NCBI RefSeq assembly: GCF_000303155.1 | Contig: NC_018719.1 | Span: forward strand, 2,418,001-2,482,000 | Source: Candidatus Nitrososphaera gargensis Ga9.2 | GTDB lineage: Archaea > Thermoproteota > Nitrososphaeria > Nitrososphaerales > Nitrososphaeraceae | DNA: 64,000 nt | Reading direction: 5' to 3' | Part shown: in pieces, positions 60,384 through 64,000 of the stretch | Numbering within the stretch: the stretch's first letter is position 1 | Layout of the letters: each line of letters opens with the position of its first letter | Made by a program: the position numbers and the translations under genes | The notes under the pieces: generated by a model | What the model saw: only the letters and a program-made list of their open reading frames with translations | What the model was told of the DNA's origin: nothing | Databases searched by the model: none

Positions 60384-60660
60384 TTCATAACAACATCAGT
60401 GCTGGCATCCAATTAACACTTGTATGTTATTGTCTGATACTTTCGCAAGAACCGCTTTAGGATGTATGAAGTGTTGACATACAGGCACATTTATCAAGTT
60501 CTGACAACTGCATGATAATTTATCATCGGCCCGTGTAATATTGAAACGATATATGAACTGACGAATAGATAACAGTGCCTGCTTTTCTCACTCGATATTC
60601 CCCATAACAATCGTCCACGTTCCTTAATTAGCCGATTCGGCAAGAGATATTGCTCTTGGG

Positions 60661-60801
60661 ATGCTGTCCGAGATATGTCCAAGGTGTAACAGGCTGCTGA
60701 CGCAAGCCAATTATCTGGTCAAACTGAGTGTAGCAGATACAGGGCGTTGTGCTAAAGTATTGATCTGTGAGTGCGGATATTTTAGAGAAGAACAGACTTA
60801 A
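60661..60801 (+). CDS. Small zinc-ribbon protein
   Basis: ATG 60661 opens 46 residues with ICPRCNRLLT and LICECGYF, a C-x2-C ... C-x-C ribbon. The spacing resembles RNA-polymerase-type or transcription-factor-type ribbons in miniature. Function unknown. Confidence 0.5.
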   Translation: MLSEICPRCNRLLTQANYLVKLSVADTGRCAKVLICECGYFREEQT

Positions 60802-60964
60802 CGCTATTCGCTGTCATGCAAAAATCGAAGAAGATTATCGGTCTAGGCAGTGCCAACTCAGCCGGTGGGACAAAAAAGACTAGGATAGCGTAAATGTTCA
60901 AGTCATCATAGAGTGACGATAGTTAACATTCCCCGGATCTTTCCAATAAAAGATGGAAGGACTC

Positions 60965-61216
60965 TTAGGCAGCTATCTTTAGAGGAAGAAAGTCTACGGT
61001 TACTCCCCGCTTCTCTTCATAGTCAAATGTGTACATTTCATTCCCAGCTAAAGGCATTAGCTCTACTCTTTGTTCACCGCAAGCAGGGCATTTTTCTATT
61101 CCTCTTCCATCAAGGTATGATGCACACCAATAGCAAGAGCCGCATAAGGTAAATTGCACATTCCTTGAAATCCTAGTCGAACTCGACTTTCCTTTTACAG
61201 TAGTTGTAGTTTCCAT
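60965..61216 (-). CDS. Zinc-ribbon protein
   Basis: From ATG 61216 (METTTTVKGKSSS) the 83-residue product has FTLCGSCYWCASYL and IEKCPACGEQRVEL, at least two C-x2-C knuckles, ending in an acidic-to-basic tail. Possibly nucleic-acid binding. Confidence 0.6.
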   Translation of the reverse strand: METTTTVKGKSSSTRISRNVQFTLCGSCYWCASYLDGRGIEKCPACGEQRVELMPLAGNEMYTFDYEEKRGVTVDFLPLKIAA

Positions 61217-61428
61217 TTTGATTCCTCCAGTCAAAAACCATCACAACAGCGAGATAGTCTTCGGCATTAATGCCAAAACAACCGGCTTTATAGTTTTGCT
61301 TCAGGTCTCAAGTATTATCCTCCAAGGTTTATGAAGTTCGCAATTCTATGTACTAGAGCATCGCCGGTTTGATATTCTATAAGACAGCTCCATACGGACT
61401 TTTATGTGATCACTGGATAGAGGATGTT

Positions 61429-61635
61429 ATGAGCTACAACAAATCAAAGCTATTACTAAATCGCGTTTCTGCCATCAGAAATGAACCCAATACAGAAAAA
61501 CGATTAAGGATGCTTCAACAGCTCAATGATTCCCTGCCTAATGATATGAGGTTGGATATGCCTTCGCTTATCACCAATGCCTATGTTCGGAAGGCTCTAG
61601 ACATGATCGAAGAAAGGCTCCTAGTGTCAGCATAG
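61429..61635 (+). CDS. Small helical hypothetical protein
   Basis: From ATG 61429 (MSYNKSKLLLNRVSAIRNEP) 68 residues form probably three helices (LRMLQQLNDSLPNDMRLDMP). The upstream extension to 61369 lacks coding character. Function unknown. Confidence 0.5.
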   Translation: MSYNKSKLLLNRVSAIRNEPNTEKRLRMLQQLNDSLPNDMRLDMPSLITNAYVRKALDMIEERLLVSA

Positions 61636-61891
61636 AATCAAGGCAATTGTGAACTGAACACTACAACCAAACTAGTAGCCATCATTTAAGGAGCATCGAT
61701 AATTGACCAACAATGTGAAACTGACATCTATATAAAATGCGGCAGACAAAATCATGCGAAATTTTTGAAATTACTGCGCTTCTATGTTTTTCATTCAATA
61801 TTGGCATATAAAGGCGCCAAGATCGCATATTGCATACGTTGATTAATTGATCTTGCGACAGCTTACACAGAGGTTAGAATAATCTCACACC

Positions 61892-62254
61892 ATGTTTAAC
61901 AAGCGACATAATGTATCGTCGTATGGCCGTGCGGGTGTGTTCAATATGAGAAAATCAACGCAACCAGTTTCAAGCAGCACTCTGGTAGTAAGAAACAACA
62001 ATGTAGACGAAGGGGTGATTGCATTTGGACTGTGGCTCAATTTTGAAGGAAAAGACTCGCCCGCTGTCCCTATCACTATGAAGAAATTTGACCAGAACAG
62101 AGAGGTTGTCTTGCATGACAACGTTCTGCAAAAAGATGTGAGTGTTGGAATTGTGGAAGGGGTTCCTATTTGCAATGAGTGCAGAACGAATGACTGCGCT
62201 CATGTCGGTTTTGCGATATGCGCAGAGCAGATGCACTTCAGCTCGAGAGCTTAG
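61892..62254 (+). CDS. Hypothetical protein with C-terminal cysteine cluster
   Basis: A 120-residue product with beta-rich middle (TLVVRNNNVDEGVIAFGLWL) and the cluster PICNECRTNDCAHVGFAICA at the C-terminus (C-x2-C-x4-C-x-H-x5-C), a likely zinc site. No family recognised. Confidence 0.55.
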   Translation: MFNKRHNVSSYGRAGVFNMRKSTQPVSSSTLVVRNNNVDEGVIAFGLWLNFEGKDSPAVPITMKKFDQNREVVLHDNVLQKDVSVGIVEGVPICNECRTNDCAHVGFAICAEQMHFSSRA

Positions 62255-62364
62255 GCTGACAAATCAAGTACTGCCATGACGGCAGTGTCAACTTTGTGGG
62301 TGGGTACTGGCAAAAATCTGGTTATCGATCATCGCCCGTTGACTTTAGTATCTTAAAAAATGTC

Positions 62365-62946
62365 CTACTCGGAGAATCTAGGGTCACTGTTTCTAATCAT
62401 TTCAATCAACCGCTCCATACTGGATAAGCACTGCTCAAAATATGGTATAACTTCCAATTCCATGGGAGGAGAATTGTCCGGATCCTTGGAATTTTTCTTG
62501 AAGTACGCCTTCATGGAGTCTGGCCCTACTATGACTAGCTTTGATAAAGACTCACGCATAGAGGAATTTCTCAACTCAATTAGTTGCCGGTACCAGTTGC
62601 CGTACTGCCTAGCCTTGTCAAGATCTGACAAAAGGTCGATCCTTTTTGTTTTTGCTGACAGCGCACTCTGCACATGGCCAAAATCTAGCTGGTCAATCGG
62701 TATTCCAAGATCAAGTTTTTCATTAATTTGGACGAAAAGAGAGTCTACTGCTCCAAGCATCTTATCCAAAAAACTGTCGATCTCCATTTCGGCCGGTATC
62801 CGAGCCTTAGGAGCAACCAAACTTTCATGCCTTGCTTCAATCGACTTTAGATTGTTTAGATGCTGGGTTGCGGCATAGAGCTTGAATTTTGGCCTGTCTG
62901 ATAGGAAACGAGACAGCCTATCATCTTCAACTGGAGAGTATACCAT
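62365..62946 (-). CDS. Helical hypothetical protein
   Basis: From ATG 62946 (MVYSPVEDDRLSRFL) a 193-residue, fully helical soluble protein (PAEMEIDSFLDKMLGAVDSL, DKARQYGNWYRQLIELRNSS, PYFEQCLSSMERLIEMIRN). Family not recognised. TTG 62958 is an alternative start. Confidence 0.6.
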   Translation of the reverse strand: MVYSPVEDDRLSRFLSDRPKFKLYAATQHLNNLKSIEARHESLVAPKARIPAEMEIDSFLDKMLGAVDSLFVQINEKLDLGIPIDQLDFGHVQSALSAKTKRIDLLSDLDKARQYGNWYRQLIELRNSSMRESLSKLVIVGPDSMKAYFKKNSKDPDNSPPMELEVIPYFEQCLSSMERLIEMIRNSDPRFSE

Positions 62947-63183
62947 CAGGTTTGTCAATAGCGAAGAGGCTTCTTAAATCACTTCGGGCAGCAAAGTTTG
63001 CTTCCAATACCACTTGCAATACTACAATGCCATATTCAGAAAGGCTACTATTCATAACGCCAGAGACTTGCAACCTGAGACAGCAGCGTTCAATGCTTAC
63101 TTATTCTTAGAACCTGCCAAATGCTAAGATACAACTTATGAAAAAATAATGTAGAAGAATGACGGTCGCATCTAATACAAGGG

Positions 63184-63423
63184 CTACCTTGAGCCCCTAG
63201 TTCCTCTAACTGTAATGCTGCCATCAATCACCCATTGTGCCTTCTCTGCTCCGTTATCATTGGGAGATCCAGGAACTGCTATCTTTACATTGTTTAGATC
63301 GTATGTCAATGCTACGTTTTCTTGGGTCAGCTGAGTCACTATGTTGTGGACGAATGTAGCCCATTCTGTCGGCATTTGTGGTTGACCGCTTGCTTCATTA
63401 CGCGTCATTTCTTGTGTTGCCAT
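63184..63423 (-). CDS. Small hypothetical protein
   Basis: From ATG 63423 (MATQEMTRNEASGQPQMPTE) 79 residues, with a helix ATFVHNIVTQLTQENVALTY and strands YDLNNVKIAVPGS, AQWVIDGSITVRG. It looks like a small alpha/beta domain. No family recognised. Confidence 0.55.
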   Translation of the reverse strand: MATQEMTRNEASGQPQMPTEWATFVHNIVTQLTQENVALTYDLNNVKIAVPGSPNDNGAEKAQWVIDGSITVRGTRGSR

Positions 63424-63522
63424 AATATGGCATGTCAGAATTATTGTATATAGAAGCAGCCGTTGATGGTTAATTGGCAATGTTCTGTAAAGACCTATGC
63501 TTAATGTTGGTCTGAAAATTGC

Positions 63523-64000
63523 TTATACAAATCCCTTCGCCAAATTTGCCATGACAAATATGAGAGCCACCTGGAAGACTCCTTGGCTACCGGCCAGTTT
63601 AATGTTCCTCATCCCCCATCGTATTATCTTGTCCCGGTTAGGCTCCTTCTTTTGAAGCTCTAGGAAGACTCGTATCTCTGTAGGCATTATCATTCCAAAG
63701 CCCTGCACAGAGAGAATTATGACTATGATCACTGCTGCAATGATGGTGGGCGATTCAAGTGTCGGCATGTTCATCCTCTGGGCAAGGGTTATGCCAGAAG
63801 TTATCGCGACTGCCGCAAGAGCTGGCATAAGAAAGAGCATAACAGGCACCAACTTTTTGATCACTTGCGTTCGGGCTTGGGGCTCAAGTCCTTTCATCAC
63901 TTGGCTCATGACTATGCCCATAAACAAATCGATTCCAGTCCACGTGCCTCCCATCAAAACGTGGACGTAGTTGAGAGCAAGCAAATTCCCATAGAGCAGA
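63523..64000 (-). CDS. Four-span membrane protein (5' end beyond window)
   Basis: The frame is open to the right edge, so the N-terminus may be missing. Segments: YVHVLMGGTWTGIDLFMGIV, LVPVMLFLMPALAAVAITSG, TIIAAVIIVIILSVQGFGMI, GVFQVALIFVMANLAKGF. The conserved H in the first segment and the basic loop (QKKEPNRDKIIRWGMRNIK) recall DUF2269-like or urate-oxidase-N-like membrane domains; I do not commit to either. Confidence 0.6.
   Translation of the reverse strand, partial: LLYGNLLALNYVHVLMGGTWTGIDLFMGIVMSQVMKGLEPQARTQVIKKLVPVMLFLMPALAAVAITSGITLAQRMNMPTLESPTIIAAVIIVIILSVQGFGMIMPTEIRVFLELQKKEPNRDKIIRWGMRNIKLAGSQGVFQVALIFVMANLAKGFV

Noticed and set aside
60816-60893. 25-residue ORF starting at 60816
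   Set aside because: No motif, no ribosome site and too short to distinguish from chance.

Overview
The window looks like a chromosome segment of a soil or thermal ammonia-oxidising thaumarchaeon, most likely a Nitrososphaera close to Ca. N. gargensis. The grounds are archaeal-type informational and cofactor genes (ValS, MptE, pyruvoyl arginine decarboxylase, Cdc6 fragment, ThiC), TATA-box promoters with leaderless or short-leader genes, secreted proteins ending in a PEFG-CTERM-like anchor, many tiny zinc-finger proteins, and a cyanase gene, which is known from N. gargensis. The species guess is inference. No rRNA or tRNA gene was found.

Layout. 1-10 kb: housekeeping and stress genes (guaB, a dihydropteroate synthase homologue, pdaD, a zinc alcohol dehydrogenase, DUF892 and Dps ferritin-like proteins). 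10-18 kb: a site-2 protease, then a patch of microproteins mixed with broken genes (GNAT, DUF1326, two small genes with in-frame TAG). 18-25 kb: VOC protein, quinone-oxidoreductase-like enzyme, valS, a sensor-domain protein and mptE. 25-36 kb: a decayed accessory region with an ISH3-type insertion sequence splitting a surface-protein gene, several pseudogenes, a histidine kinase, and a set of repeated structured RNA candidates. 36-43 kb: a quinone-detoxification-like pair (ring-cleaving dioxygenase plus esterase), a CNNM/CorC-type transporter, guaA and a Cdc6 fragment. 43-46 kb: a tightly overlapping operon of winged-helix proteins of unknown function, two members of which carry lesions. 46-58 kb: M32 carboxypeptidase, a GYHSE-repeat protein, a formate/nitrite-type channel, cyanase, ParB, an Lrp regulator, an MNT/HEPN pair and thiC. 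58-64 kb: a dodecin gene with an in-frame TGA, small hypothetical genes and a membrane protein cut by the window edge.

Main discovery candidate. At 25.15 kb and in tandem at 30.44, 30.62 and 30.79 kb are four independently promoted non-coding RNA candidates. Each has the element AACTCTTTAAAAT, a predicted 5' end exactly 29 nt after the first T of TTTAAAA, a 5' hairpin, and a 3' hairpin whose two stems change sequence while pairing and flank an invariant GAAA / (A/G)AGTA internal loop, which resembles a loop-E (bulged-G) motif. A degenerate copy lies at 30.02 kb. The same promoter element precedes a winged-helix gene, a zinc-ribbon gene and a reverse-strand RNA candidate.

Many genes in the window carry single-base homopolymer shifts or in-frame stops. 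Some, such as the GNAT gene, are clearly decayed. The single homopolymer cases could also be sequence errors and should be confirmed on reads.
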